A stretch of DNA of 17,656 nt from Candidatus Sulfotelmatobacter sp. (GTDB taxonomy: Bacteria; Acidobacteriota; Terriglobia; Terriglobales; Acidobacteriaceae): contig JASICF010000015.1 in the NCBI GenBank assembly GCA_030044775.1, forward strand, positions 1-17,656, read 5' to 3'. The notes under the pieces are model-generated. The model was not told the origin of the DNA. It did no database searches and worked only from the letters and a program-made list of their open reading frames with translations. This document shows positions 6,466-14,730 of this stretch, piece after piece; positions within the stretch are counted from its first letter, which is position 1, and each line of letters starts with the position of its first letter. Both the position numbers and the translations under genes were made by a program.

Positions 6466-8715
6466 CTAGTTGCACGGCGATGAGTCGTCGTCGTGCCGAT
6501 TCATCTCTTGCTGCAATTTTTGCAGCAGTTCCGCGCGCTGCTCGGTGCTGAGTTCGCGCTGCAGTTCCTCGAGGGCCAGAGCCACGATGTGGTAGTGGTG
6601 CGCACCCGAGAACTTCGGGTCCTGAGTGACGTTAAGCCAGAGCTTGTGCATGAGTTCCACATCTTGTGGCCGCAAATGCGGATTGTGCGGGCCAATGGCG
6701 TACTCGCGGGCGGTTCCATCAGGAGCATAAATTTCGAGCGTCAAACGCGGGCGCGGTTCCGGCATCCGTTCCCAGGCATCGCCGCTCAATTTGGCTTGCT
6801 CGTCGGCAGTCAGTTTGTTGGAGAGGCCGCAGACCACTCGCACCGAATCCAGGCGCTGCGCGGTTTCCATGATCGCGTCGAACACGTCCGCGCCGGGCAC
6901 CACGAGCAAAGAAATCGGTTTGCCTTCTTTTTCGGCCGCAGCCACCGCCGCAGTAAAAAGCTCCTGCTCGTAATGGTCGAAAACCTGGCTCGCGTCCATG
7001 ACCCGGCTTCCGCTGAAGGTATGTTCGCGATGGTAAAGACGCGCGCTCATTACGACGACATCCTGCTTGGTCGTATCGGTTTGGCTCAACACATGGCGCA
7101 GGTAATACAAGTTGCGCGGATCCCGCACTGCAACCAGGATGTTTCCCGGACGCACCCCCATCGCGCCGCTGCCCAGTTCCTGATTCCCGTAAACGCGAAA
7201 CTGATCGAGCTGTTCTGGCTTTCCGTGCCGCTCTTTGGCGACATGCCGTTCCGACAATGTAAAAATCGTGTAGAAGACCCCGCTGAAAATGACTCCTGCA
7301 ATCGTCGCCTGGTACTTGGTAAACAGATTTACGATCGCCGTAATCAGCAGCACGGCCGAGATCAGGATCAGGCCTACAGGAATCTCGGTCTTGCCCAGGA
7401 GCAGATTGCCCGGAACTTTCCACGCGCGGTTTCCCGGTTCGGTATAGCGCAGAACGAGCACCGCGATCGATTTCATCGCGAAACTCCAGATAACGCCAAA
7501 GGCATAAAGCGCCGCCAGAACATAAACATTGCCGAGGCTGAAGAAAATCACGACCAGCTGCATGAATACGATCAGATTGATGATGCGATAGCTCGTGCCG
7601 TAGCGGTTGTGCGGCTTCTGAAACCAGCTGGTGAGCACGCCATCTTCAGCGACGCGATTGAGAACGCCGTTGGCGCCGACAATGGCGGTATTCTGCGCAC
7701 CGGCCAGGATCAGTACGCCGACGAGCACGACAAAGGCGTGAAACAGCAGCTTGAGGGTTTCCGGGCCGGCGAGATACATGGCGAGCCCGCCGATCAGGTT
7801 GGCGAAGTAATCGGGCCGCACCTTGTCGGGGATGATCATCACCGCGAAAAACGAAACCAATGACGTAAAGAGCAAACTGTAGATGAAGATGACCAGCCCG
7901 GTCTTTTCCAGATTCTTCAGCTTGGGGTGTTCGATTTCGCGGTTGACCTGCGCCAGCGTTTCTTCACCGCTCATGGCGAGCACGGAGTGCCCGAAGCCCA
8001 CGAAGAGAATGATCCAGGTGAGATGAGAGAGCCACGTTCCATCGAGCCAGCCCAGCGACTCGCGATTAATGCGCATTACGCCCGGATGAAGCGGACTGGG
8101 CGGAAGGTGGATCGGCCCACGCAACACCGTGATGGTGCACCAGACCAGCAGGATCACCACCATAACGGTGGTGATCATCATGATCTGCAGCGCCTTCTGG
8201 CTGGATTCGTGAATGCCCTGTGTGTTTTTCCACCAGAAATAAAAAAGCACGACAATGGCCAGCCCGGCGGCAAAGTAGTTATCCGAGAACTGCACCGGAT
8301 GATGCAGATACACCGCCATATCTTTGATGAATCCGGCGAGATATTGCCCGGCGGAAACGGCGCTGATCGGCCCGGTCAGCACGTAATCGAAGAGCAGGGC
8401 TGAGACAGAGAACTTCGCCAGGGTCCCGCCCATCGCTTCTTTCACAACGCGGTAAACGCCGCCCCGCACGAACATGCTGCTGGACTCGATGTAAAGAGCA
8501 CGCACGCAATAGCTGAACAGCATCACCGCGAGGATGAACCATGGGGCGCTCTTGCCGATGACCTTTTCGGCGTCGCCGCCCGCGTAATAAGCGGAGGATG
8601 CCAGATCAGAGAGAACGATAGCCGAGGCGCGCCAGAAGGAAATGAAGGTCAGCATCACCGTGGTGGCGACGAAGACCTTTATGACTGGCTTGGAATTTTC
8701 AACCGGTGTAGCCAT
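6466..8715 (-). CDS. APC-superfamily permease with C-terminal USP-like domain (KimA/KUP-like, possible K+ transporter)
   Basis: 749 residues. About 12 hydrophobic helices occupy residues 12-490, followed by a ~250-residue soluble cytoplasmic region. Residues about 524-630 look like a USP-like alpha/beta fold (NILVAVRDPRNLYYLRHVL, VVVMSARL, ISLLVVPGAD); the tail (about 715-749) is a charged, Gln/Glu-rich helix ending HDDDSSPCN. Automatic annotation would say amino acid permease. By hand alignment with remembered B. subtilis KimA, the potassium-site residues seem kept: D37 in VLSDLASSAYY, Y44, D110-T114-S118 in FDYVLTGPIS, S249/E252 in MSGEETL and Y404 in LYAFGV. I therefore favour K+ (or K+/H+) uptake, with the USP-like domain as the regulatory part, c-di-AMP-binding in KimA. 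Substrate is inference. It lies 76 bp after the RDD gene on the same strand. Confidence 0.88.
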   Translation of the reverse strand: MATPVENSKPVIKVFVATTVMLTFISFWRASAIVLSDLASSAYYAGGDAEKVIGKSAPWFILAVMLFSYCVRALYIESSSMFVRGGVYRVVKEAMGGTLAKFSVSALLFDYVLTGPISAVSAGQYLAGFIKDMAVYLHHPVQFSDNYFAAGLAIVVLFYFWWKNTQGIHESSQKALQIMMITTVMVVILLVWCTITVLRGPIHLPPSPLHPGVMRINRESLGWLDGTWLSHLTWIILFVGFGHSVLAMSGEETLAQVNREIEHPKLKNLEKTGLVIFIYSLLFTSLVSFFAVMIIPDKVRPDYFANLIGGLAMYLAGPETLKLLFHAFVVLVGVLILAGAQNTAIVGANGVLNRVAEDGVLTSWFQKPHNRYGTSYRIINLIVFMQLVVIFFSLGNVYVLAALYAFGVIWSFAMKSIAVLVLRYTEPGNRAWKVPGNLLLGKTEIPVGLILISAVLLITAIVNLFTKYQATIAGVIFSGVFYTIFTLSERHVAKERHGKPEQLDQFRVYGNQELGSGAMGVRPGNILVAVRDPRNLYYLRHVLSQTDTTKQDVVVMSARLYHREHTFSGSRVMDASQVFDHYEQELFTAAVAAAEKEGKPISLLVVPGADVFDAIMETAQRLDSVRVVCGLSNKLTADEQAKLSGDAWERMPEPRPRLTLEIYAPDGTAREYAIGPHNPHLRPQDVELMHKLWLNVTQDPKFSGAHHYHIVALALEELQRELSTEQRAELLQKLQQEMNRHDDDSSPCN

Positions 8716-8791
8716 TATTCAAATACTTCATTCTCGTGAGCATACGGTGGAGTTCGCGGCAAACGTTCAAGATAGCACAGCGGAAGAGCTC

Positions 8792-9949
8792 TCAGAGGCC
8801 GGTTTGGTCATCTGCACTGGCCGGGGCGGCATCGGTGGCAGAATCTCGCTTATCGGCCCTGGGTTTGGGCGCCAAATACGTGTGCGTGATGCGGTCGTGC
8901 CAGCACAGGGCGTCTTCGTCGAGAAAGACCCAGGTGTATCCCATGCCGAGAGACAGGGCGGAAAGAAACGACGCGAGCACGCGCCAGCGGCGCAACCGGC
9001 GATTGGCAGTTTTTCCATCGAAGCGGGAGAGTTGCAGGCTTGCGAGCCGCAAACCCGGCGTCGTGCCCGAGTAAACGATCAATAAATATTGATAGGCGGA
9101 CCAGAACAGAGCCCCCAATCCGCCGGCCATTTCAAAGAGCTGCAAGCGGGGCGGACGAAATGCGGTGATTTTCCAGAAAATGGAGCTGAATGCAAAGCCC
9201 GCTGCCGCCACGAGAATGCCGTCCATTGCCGCCGCTAGAATCCTCCGCTCCAGCGATGCGCTTTGCAAAGGGAAGTCAATACCCGGACGGCGTTCGACTT
9301 CCACCGGTTTCGCGGATTCAATCGTGATTCCTCCGAGTGCCGGAGGAGGCGGAACGAATTCCGGCACTTCGAGTATGCGCGGCGAGGTAATCACCGGCTC
9401 GGCTAATTCTTCCGCCGGCCGCACCGGAGGAGACCAGCTGCGGGGAAATTCGATGATCTTCGCGGTCGGCACAGAGATGGGACTGGACAAGGGTTGCCTT
9501 GCTGAGGCGGGGAAGTCCGCCGACGACGTTTCAGCCGCCGGTGGTATGGCTTCACTCTGCTCAGCGAATCGATCCAGGGCGAGAGCGTTGTGCGAGACTT
9601 GGGGGACGGACGCCCGAGAAACGAGGGCGGTCGGCGAACCAGTTTCGCCTGCGGCCAAGGAGTCGGCAGGCGGGTTGGTCTGCTCCGCGTCCTGATCGAA
9701 CTGCAAGCGCAATGATGGATAGCGCGGAGGCCGCGGCTTACGCCGCGAGTGGTAGCGGTTCAACCGCGCGGCGATCTCCTGCCGCCAGGCGGCGCCATCC
9801 GAATCGTTTTTCTGCGACTCCGGCTTCATTGATTCCCGCAAATCGCAGGAATGTTCGGTAGCCGCGACCGACGCGGTCGCTGTTTCCTCCTCAACCGATT
9901 TCGAATCGCGAGAACAGCGGCAGATTTCACCACAAACAGGACAAGGCAT
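8792..9949 (-). CDS. RDD-family membrane protein with N-terminal Cys cluster and Pro-rich linker
   Basis: 385 residues. The N-terminus MPCPVCGEICRCS carries C3, C6, C10 and C12, a likely zinc-ribbon-type site. Residues about 40-225 are low-complexity, rich in Pro, Ala, Ser and Glu, and presumably disordered. The C-terminal RDD domain (about 231-362) has the family's conserved R236 and D243 (SLERRILAAAMDGILV), two to three hydrophobic spans, the TTPGLRL motif and D352 in CWHDRITHTYL. RDD proteins are integral membrane proteins, mostly unknown; a few act in Na+/H+ or Na+/compatible-solute exchange. The position 76 bp upstream of the permease suggests co-transcription and perhaps a shared role in ion balance or envelope stress. 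The start at 9949 is set by the conserved-looking Cys motif; its Shine-Dalgarno is poor. Confidence 0.86.
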   Translation of the reverse strand: MPCPVCGEICRCSRDSKSVEEETATASVAATEHSCDLRESMKPESQKNDSDGAAWRQEIAARLNRYHSRRKPRPPRYPSLRLQFDQDAEQTNPPADSLAAGETGSPTALVSRASVPQVSHNALALDRFAEQSEAIPPAAETSSADFPASARQPLSSPISVPTAKIIEFPRSWSPPVRPAEELAEPVITSPRILEVPEFVPPPPALGGITIESAKPVEVERRPGIDFPLQSASLERRILAAAMDGILVAAAGFAFSSIFWKITAFRPPRLQLFEMAGGLGALFWSAYQYLLIVYSGTTPGLRLASLQLSRFDGKTANRRLRRWRVLASFLSALSLGMGYTWVFLDEDALCWHDRITHTYLAPKPRADKRDSATDAAPASADDQTGL

Positions 9950-10034
9950 GAATCACAATCTTCGATGGAATCCTGCAACCGCACGGACCGCCAGGCATCG
10001 GATAACCATCGCAAGCTCGCCGGAATCCAAGCTG

Positions 10035-10072
10035 GTTAGCGGCTTTGCCTCCCGAGGCGCAGCCGTGCTAAC
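10035..10072. repeat. Imperfect hairpin with GCTTTGCCT, REP-like element
   Basis: GTTAGC (10035-10040) and GCTAAC (10067-10072) are exact inverted arms. Inside them GGCT (10041-10044) pairs with AGCC (10061-10064), and GCCT (10047-10050) with AGGC (10055-10058) around CCCG. It lies between the divergent RDD and lptD genes, so it cannot be a 3' terminator of either. It may be a REP-like intergenic repeat or a leader structure of lptD. Confidence 0.5.
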
Positions 10073-10101
10073 TTCACGACGGCTGCTGCCGTGGAAACAC
10101 T

Positions 10102-10126
10102 CCCAGCGCTTTGCCTCGCGCTTGGG
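10102..10126. repeat. Second hairpin directly upstream of lptD, same GCTTTGCCT core
   Basis: CCCAGCGC (10102-10109) pairs with GCGCTTGGG (10118-10126), one bulged T, 8-nt loop. The loop and flank contain GCTTTGCCT (10108-10116), also present at 10042-10050 in the previous hairpin and at 12767-12775 after lptD. It ends 29 bp before the chosen lptD ATG and would lie in the lptD leader. Confidence 0.45.
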
Positions 10127-10155
10127 AATATCTGGATCCGAATGATCTTGTCCCG

Positions 10156-12726
10156 ATGACTGGTCGCAACAGAATCCTTATCACGGCTGCCGTGCTTTGT
10201 CATCTGCTAGTCGCGCTGCCCTTAGTTACCAGCCAGTTGCCGCCTGAGGATCCCGCTTCCAAAACAAGACAAGATCAGTCGCCGCAAGCCAAGCCGGACG
10301 TTGAGGAGACTCCCTGCGCTAAAGCGGCCGCGGCTCAAAGAGAAAAAGGAAACGTCGAAACAATCTGCGCCATCCAGCAGGAAGAGCAAGGCCCAGTCTA
10401 CAAATTGCATGGCGCCGTCGAAATTTATTACGGAACTTACGTGGTCCGAGGGGACGATGCCACCTACAACTCCGACACGAAAGAAGTTACGGCACAGGGG
10501 CACTTCGCGCTCGATGGTGGCCCGAACGACGATCACATCCGCGCCTCGCGCGGCAGTTACAATCTGGACCTCGAAACCGGAAAGTTCTATGACGTTACCG
10601 GCACCACAGGAATTCGCTTTCGCGCCAATAAGGTCCTCCTGACTTCGAGTTCTCCCTTTGTCTTTACGGGAAAGCGGGTCGAAAAAGTGAGCGAAGATCG
10701 TTATCTCGTCTACGACGGCACGATTACGACCTGTGAGTTGCCGCATCCCAAGTGGGAGTTCGATGCTCGCAAAGTAAGCGTCGAGGTCGGCGGCAATGCA
10801 GAAATCTACCGCAGCGCGTTTTTGTTGCATGGCTTGCCGGTGCTCTATTTTCCCTATGTAACTCATCCCGTCGAAAAAGAAGCCAGGGAATCTGGATTTC
10901 TCATGCCCGCTGCCGGCCACTCCTCGAGTTACGGTTACACCTTCGGCGATGCTTACTATTGGGCGATCAATCGCATGATGGATGCGACCATCGGTGGCGA
11001 ATACATGTCCCTGCGCGGCGGCTCGCAGCGTGGAGAGTTTCGCCTTCGTCCCAGCGAGACCTCGTACGTGGATCTCAATTATTTTGGCGTGATCGACCGC
11101 GGCATCGGCACGCCCCCAGTCCCGGAGGGCGGCGAGAATGCCCGCCTCAACGCCGCCGGTAATCTCGATGGCTTTCGCGCCGTCACCAGCGTCGACTATC
11201 TTACTTCTTATCTTTTTCGGTTGGCTTTCAACGAAGTTTTCACCCAGGCAGTGTATTCCGAGGTGAAATCAGACGCTTTCCTCTCGAAATCCACGGACGG
11301 TTTCAACATTAACGGCTTTGCCGAGCGCTATCAGAACTTCCTGAGCACGACGCCGGGGCAGGTGATCACGATTCTGCACACTCCCAGCTTTGATACATCG
11401 AGCGTCGACCATTCTCTCGGCCATTCGCCCTTTTACTGGTCGTTCGACGAATCCGCCACCGGGCTTTCGCGCAGTGAACCCTCACAATGCGCGACGATCG
11501 GCACGACTCAATCCTGTACGTTGCCATTTCGTACCGCGACGCTGGTGGGCCGGTTCGATCTCAACCCGCGCATTTCTCTACCGCTTCTTTTTCGAGGATG
11601 GTCTTTGCGTCCGGAACTGACTCTGCACGAAACCTATTACACCCAACGGCTGGTGGGGGAAAGCGGGGCTGATCCCGGCACGGCGGTCAGCAACGACATT
11701 AATCGCCGCGCTTTGGAAACCGCGGTGCAACTACGCCCACCGCCGCTGGAACGCGTTTTCGACAAAGAGTTTCTTGGAAGAAAATGGAAGCACGTCATCG
11801 AGCCCAAGGTGACCTATCGCTATGTGACAGGCGTGAACAATTATCCCAGCATCCTCAAATTCGACGAGCGGGACATTCTCTCCGATACCAACGAAGTCGA
11901 ATATGGATTCGTCAGCCGTCTCTATGCCAAGCGCACCTCCGCCAAAACGGAAGATTGCGAGCCGGTGATGAAAGGGCTGATGGTCGGCGGCGCTGTTCCC
12001 GAGTCGGCGATCCCGTGGCAGCACATCAATCCGCTCTCCAACGCTCCCTGCGCGCCGGGTCCGTCGTCGCATGAGATCGTGACTTGGGAGCTGGCGCAGA
12101 AGTATTTTCTCGATCCTAACTTCGGTGGAGCGCTGATTCCCGGCCAGCGCAACGTGTTCACCACCACCATCGATCTGACCGGGATCGCCTTTGTCACCGA
12201 GCCGCTGCATCTTTCGCCTTTGGTTTCGCGCTTGAAAATCGAAACCAGCGCTCGTACCGACGCCGAATGGGACCTCGATTATGACTTCCAGCACAACCGC
12301 ACCAATGCAAGCACCCTTCTCGCGAACTATCATATCGGCCAGGTAACCATTGGCGCCGGCGACGCTTTCCTGCAAATACCGGTCCAGACCGGAGTTTTGC
12401 CCACTGCGTCGAGCTCCACCAGCGGAACCTCAACCTCCGAGGCTCAGCCGGAAGTCTTCAATCAGTTTCGTTTCGGCTTGGGCTATGGCAGTCTTACCAG
12501 GCGCGGGTTCAGTGCTGCCAGCAGTTTTGGCTTCGACTCTGAAGCCAAGCAGTTGCAGTTCGTGAACGCCCAAGCAACTTACAACTGGGATTGCTGCGGC
12601 GTGACGCTCGCCTATCGCACCTACACCGTGGCTAACGTGCGCAATGAGAATTTATTTCTTCTCACCTTCACTCTGGCAAACATCGGCTCCTTTGGAAGTT
12701 TGCGGCCCCAGGACCGGCTCTATTAG
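10156..12726 (+). CDS. lptD: LPS-assembly protein LptD (outer-membrane beta-barrel)
   Basis: 856 residues from ATG 10156. This start puts MTGRNR and a hydrophobic core (about residues 7-25) at the N-terminus as a signal peptide; the open frame extends to a TTG at 10111 but those residues are not signal-like. Mature residues about 75-190 form an OstA/LptA-like periplasmic domain (VYKLHGAVEIYYGTYVVRGD, ATYNSDTKEVTAQG). The LptD barrel follows: FPYVTHPVEKEARESGFLMP, alternating aromatic beta strands, and a C-terminal strand ending RPQDRLY. LptD with lipoprotein LptE inserts LPS into the outer leaflet. Cysteines C54, C71 and C193 on the N-terminal side and adjacent C813-C814 (NWDCCGV) resemble the E. 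coli disulfide network. It is the first of four plus-strand genes; the thiol oxidoreductase and SurA-like genes follow larE. No clear Shine-Dalgarno is seen. Confidence 0.92.
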   Translation: MTGRNRILITAAVLCHLLVALPLVTSQLPPEDPASKTRQDQSPQAKPDVEETPCAKAAAAQREKGNVETICAIQQEEQGPVYKLHGAVEIYYGTYVVRGDDATYNSDTKEVTAQGHFALDGGPNDDHIRASRGSYNLDLETGKFYDVTGTTGIRFRANKVLLTSSSPFVFTGKRVEKVSEDRYLVYDGTITTCELPHPKWEFDARKVSVEVGGNAEIYRSAFLLHGLPVLYFPYVTHPVEKEARESGFLMPAAGHSSSYGYTFGDAYYWAINRMMDATIGGEYMSLRGGSQRGEFRLRPSETSYVDLNYFGVIDRGIGTPPVPEGGENARLNAAGNLDGFRAVTSVDYLTSYLFRLAFNEVFTQAVYSEVKSDAFLSKSTDGFNINGFAERYQNFLSTTPGQVITILHTPSFDTSSVDHSLGHSPFYWSFDESATGLSRSEPSQCATIGTTQSCTLPFRTATLVGRFDLNPRISLPLLFRGWSLRPELTLHETYYTQRLVGESGADPGTAVSNDINRRALETAVQLRPPPLERVFDKEFLGRKWKHVIEPKVTYRYVTGVNNYPSILKFDERDILSDTNEVEYGFVSRLYAKRTSAKTEDCEPVMKGLMVGGAVPESAIPWQHINPLSNAPCAPGPSSHEIVTWELAQKYFLDPNFGGALIPGQRNVFTTTIDLTGIAFVTEPLHLSPLVSRLKIETSARTDAEWDLDYDFQHNRTNASTLLANYHIGQVTIGAGDAFLQIPVQTGVLPTASSSTSGTSTSEAQPEVFNQFRFGLGYGSLTRRGFSAASSFGFDSEAKQLQFVNAQATYNWDCCGVTLAYRTYTVANVRNENLFLLTFTLANIGSFGSLRPQDRLY

Positions 12727-12798
12727 GCCGCCTCTATCAAGCGGAAGACATTCGCGGCGCAAGAACGCTTTGCCTTGCTAACATAAATAAAACGAAAC

Positions 12799-13644
12799 AT
12801 GGTGCCGCAAATGGATCTCGCAACAAAATCGTTGGCGCTGCAATCCCGTTTGCGGGAGTTGGGCCGCCTTCTTGTCGCTTACTCCGGCGGAGTCGATTCC
12901 GCTTATCTGGCTTGGGCTGCGCGCGAGGTTCTAGGTGAGAACATGCTTGCCATCATTGCCGATTCGCCCAGCCTCGCCCGTACGCATCTCGCGGATGCGG
13001 TTGCGTTCGCGAAAGAGCAGGCAATTCCGCTGGAAGTGATCGCGACTTCTGAGCTGGATCGCCCTGAATATGTGCGCAACGACGCGCAGCGTTGTTTCTT
13101 TTGCAAAGACGAACTGTTCACGGCGATGGAACAGCTTCGCGCATCGCGCGGCTTCGACACGATTGCGTACGGGCTCAATCGGGATGATCAGGCCGACTGG
13201 CGGCCGGGCCAGAAAGCGGCGCAAGCGCATTCCGTGGCCGCTCCACTTTTGGATGCTGGTCTCGGAAAAGACGAAATTCGTACTCTCGCACGGAACGCAG
13301 GATTGCGCATCTGGAACAAGCCCGCTTCCGCTTGCCTTTCATCCCGCATCGAATACGGGCGTTCCGTCACGCGAGAAGCGCTCGATGCGGTCGAAAGGGG
13401 CGAAGATGCTTTGCGGGGGCTGGGCTTCCGTCAGGTTCGTGTCCGTCATCACGGAGAGATCGTTCGCATCGAAATCGCCCGCGAAGAGCTACAGCGGGCT
13501 TTGGATTCCAACATGGCCGCCGAGTTCACTCGAATCTTCAAATCTCTCGGCTTTAAGTTCGTAACCCTGGACCTCGAAGGCTTCCGCTCCGGATCGATGA
13601 ACGCGCTTTTGCCGGCCCAAGAGCTATTGCGCCGCGTGGTCTGA
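12799..13644 (+). CDS. larE: ATP-dependent sacrificial sulfur transferase LarE
   Basis: 281 residues, normal LarE length. LarE adenylates the carboxylates of the LarB product and inserts sulfur, on the route to the nickel-pincer cofactor of lactate racemase and related enzymes. The PP-loop ATP site is AYSGGVDSAYLAW (S29-S34). AYGLNRDDQADWRPG (123-137) matches the family's GTNxDDxxDxRPG. KPASACLSSRIEYG (174-187) holds C179, equivalent to the sacrificial Cys176 of Lactobacillus plantarum LarE. C99 and C102 in RCFFCK make a CxxC pair; these three are the only cysteines, the pattern recalled for LarE enzymes using a [4Fe-4S] cluster. larB, larC and larA are absent from the window. The start is the first ATG, 72 bp after lptD; an ATG four codons later is also possible, and neither has a good Shine-Dalgarno. 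Confidence 0.93.
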   Translation: MVPQMDLATKSLALQSRLRELGRLLVAYSGGVDSAYLAWAAREVLGENMLAIIADSPSLARTHLADAVAFAKEQAIPLEVIATSELDRPEYVRNDAQRCFFCKDELFTAMEQLRASRGFDTIAYGLNRDDQADWRPGQKAAQAHSVAAPLLDAGLGKDEIRTLARNAGLRIWNKPASACLSSRIEYGRSVTREALDAVERGEDALRGLGFRQVRVRHHGEIVRIEIAREELQRALDSNMAAEFTRIFKSLGFKFVTLDLEGFRSGSMNALLPAQELLRRVV

Positions 13645-13748
13645 AGCGTGTGTTTACAAACGCCGGGTTTTCGCGCCGGAGGCGATTCTTCTGCCCGCCG
13701 CCAGACACGGCCGGCCCTTTGCTGTGAGATAATCGACCTTCATTCTTC

Positions 13749-14711
13749 ATGATCAGGCGGTCTTTAGTGACTTTAATGCGATTCGCTTTTGCCGCGCTGC
13801 TGGCTGTTTCGATCGGCTGCCGCGCCCAGACAACCCCGGCTCCCGACACACCGAAGAACGCTTTGAGCGAAAAAATCGAGCAGCAGGTACGCTTTCACTA
13901 CAAAGTTCCCCCTCAGGTGCAGGTAAAAGTCGGGGCACCCTCCCAGAGCAATGATTTTCCCAACTACGACTCCGTCGTGGTCACCATCGACAATGGCGAA
14001 AAAAAGCAGGATGTTACCTTTCTCGTTTCCAAAGACCGCTCTCAGATGATGCGGCTGACCAAGTTCGATCTCACCAAAGATCCATACGTAGAGCTGATGA
14101 GTAAAATTGATACCAAGGGACGACCCACCCGTGGGGTGAAGGCATCCAAAGTGGTTGTGGTTAATTTCGACGATTTCGAGTGCCCGTTCTGCGCGCGTCT
14201 GCACCAGACTCTGTTCCCGGAAATCTTCAAGGAGTATGGCGATCGCGTCACGTTCATCTATAAGGACTATCCGCTCGCCGAAATCCATCCTTGGGCGATT
14301 CACGCCGCAGTCGACGCTAACTGCCTGGCAGCGCAGGACAACGATGCCTATTGGGACTTCGCCGATTACATCCACGCCAACCAGCACGATGTCAGTGATC
14401 AGAAGACCCCTCAGTTACGGTTTGACGAGCTTGATAAACTGACGCTGTTTGAGGGGCAGAAGCATAATGTCGATATAACCAAGTTGCAGGCCTGCATCAA
14501 GGCGCAGGATGACAATGCCGTCAAGGCGTCCATGAAAGAGGGCGATGCTTTAGGTGTCGAGGCCACACCAACGTTGTTCATCAACGGGGAAAAGATCGAC
14601 GGTGCCGTATCGGTCGGCGAATTGCGTGCCGCGCTGGATTATGCGCTGAAAGAGGCCAATTTGCCGGTGCCGGCACATGCCGCTTCCGCGGCTGCGCCCG
14701 CTTCCAAATGA
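13749..14711 (+). CDS. Periplasmic thiol:disulfide oxidoreductase, DsbA-type thioredoxin fold with extra N-terminal domain
   Basis: 320 residues. Residues 1-24 are an export signal; SIGC at 21-24 is a marginal lipobox, so it may be membrane-anchored. Residues about 38-125 form an extra N-terminal domain (helix LSEKIEQQVRFHYKVPP, then beta strands) resembling in layout the DsbC/DsbG dimerisation domain. The thioredoxin fold (about 130-305) has the active site C145-P-F-C148 (FDDFECPFCARLH), the helical insertion typical of DsbA/Thioredoxin_4, and the cis-proline in EATPTLFING (T273-P274). C192 and C249 may make a second disulfide. The CPFC dipeptide differs from E. coli DsbA CPHC and DsbC CGYC. 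Its role is oxidation or isomerisation of exported proteins. GATAAT at 13728-13733 could be its -10 box. The SurA-like gene starts 19 bp downstream, implying an operon. Confidence 0.9.
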   Translation: MIRRSLVTLMRFAFAALLAVSIGCRAQTTPAPDTPKNALSEKIEQQVRFHYKVPPQVQVKVGAPSQSNDFPNYDSVVVTIDNGEKKQDVTFLVSKDRSQMMRLTKFDLTKDPYVELMSKIDTKGRPTRGVKASKVVVVNFDDFECPFCARLHQTLFPEIFKEYGDRVTFIYKDYPLAEIHPWAIHAAVDANCLAAQDNDAYWDFADYIHANQHDVSDQKTPQLRFDELDKLTLFEGQKHNVDITKLQACIKAQDDNAVKASMKEGDALGVEATPTLFINGEKIDGAVSVGELRAALDYALKEANLPVPAHAASAAAPASK

Positions 14712-14730
14712 GTTTGGCAAGACTGTTAAG

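Noticed and set aside
6493..7863. 456-codon open frame on the plus strand, antisense to the permease
   Set aside because: It is a shadow of the permease frame: composition is His/Arg/Gln-rich with no domain or RBS, while the opposite strand encodes a coherent 12-helix transporter.
10111..10155. Extended TTG start for lptD
   Set aside because: The 15 extra residues are polar and would bury the signal peptide; the region is part of a hairpin. ATG 10156 gives a normal signal sequence.
14677..14730. Extended start of the SurA-like gene overlapping the thiol oxidoreductase
   Set aside because: The extra residues are Pro/Arg-rich and off-frame translation of the upstream gene's end; an ATG follows 19 bp after that gene's stop.
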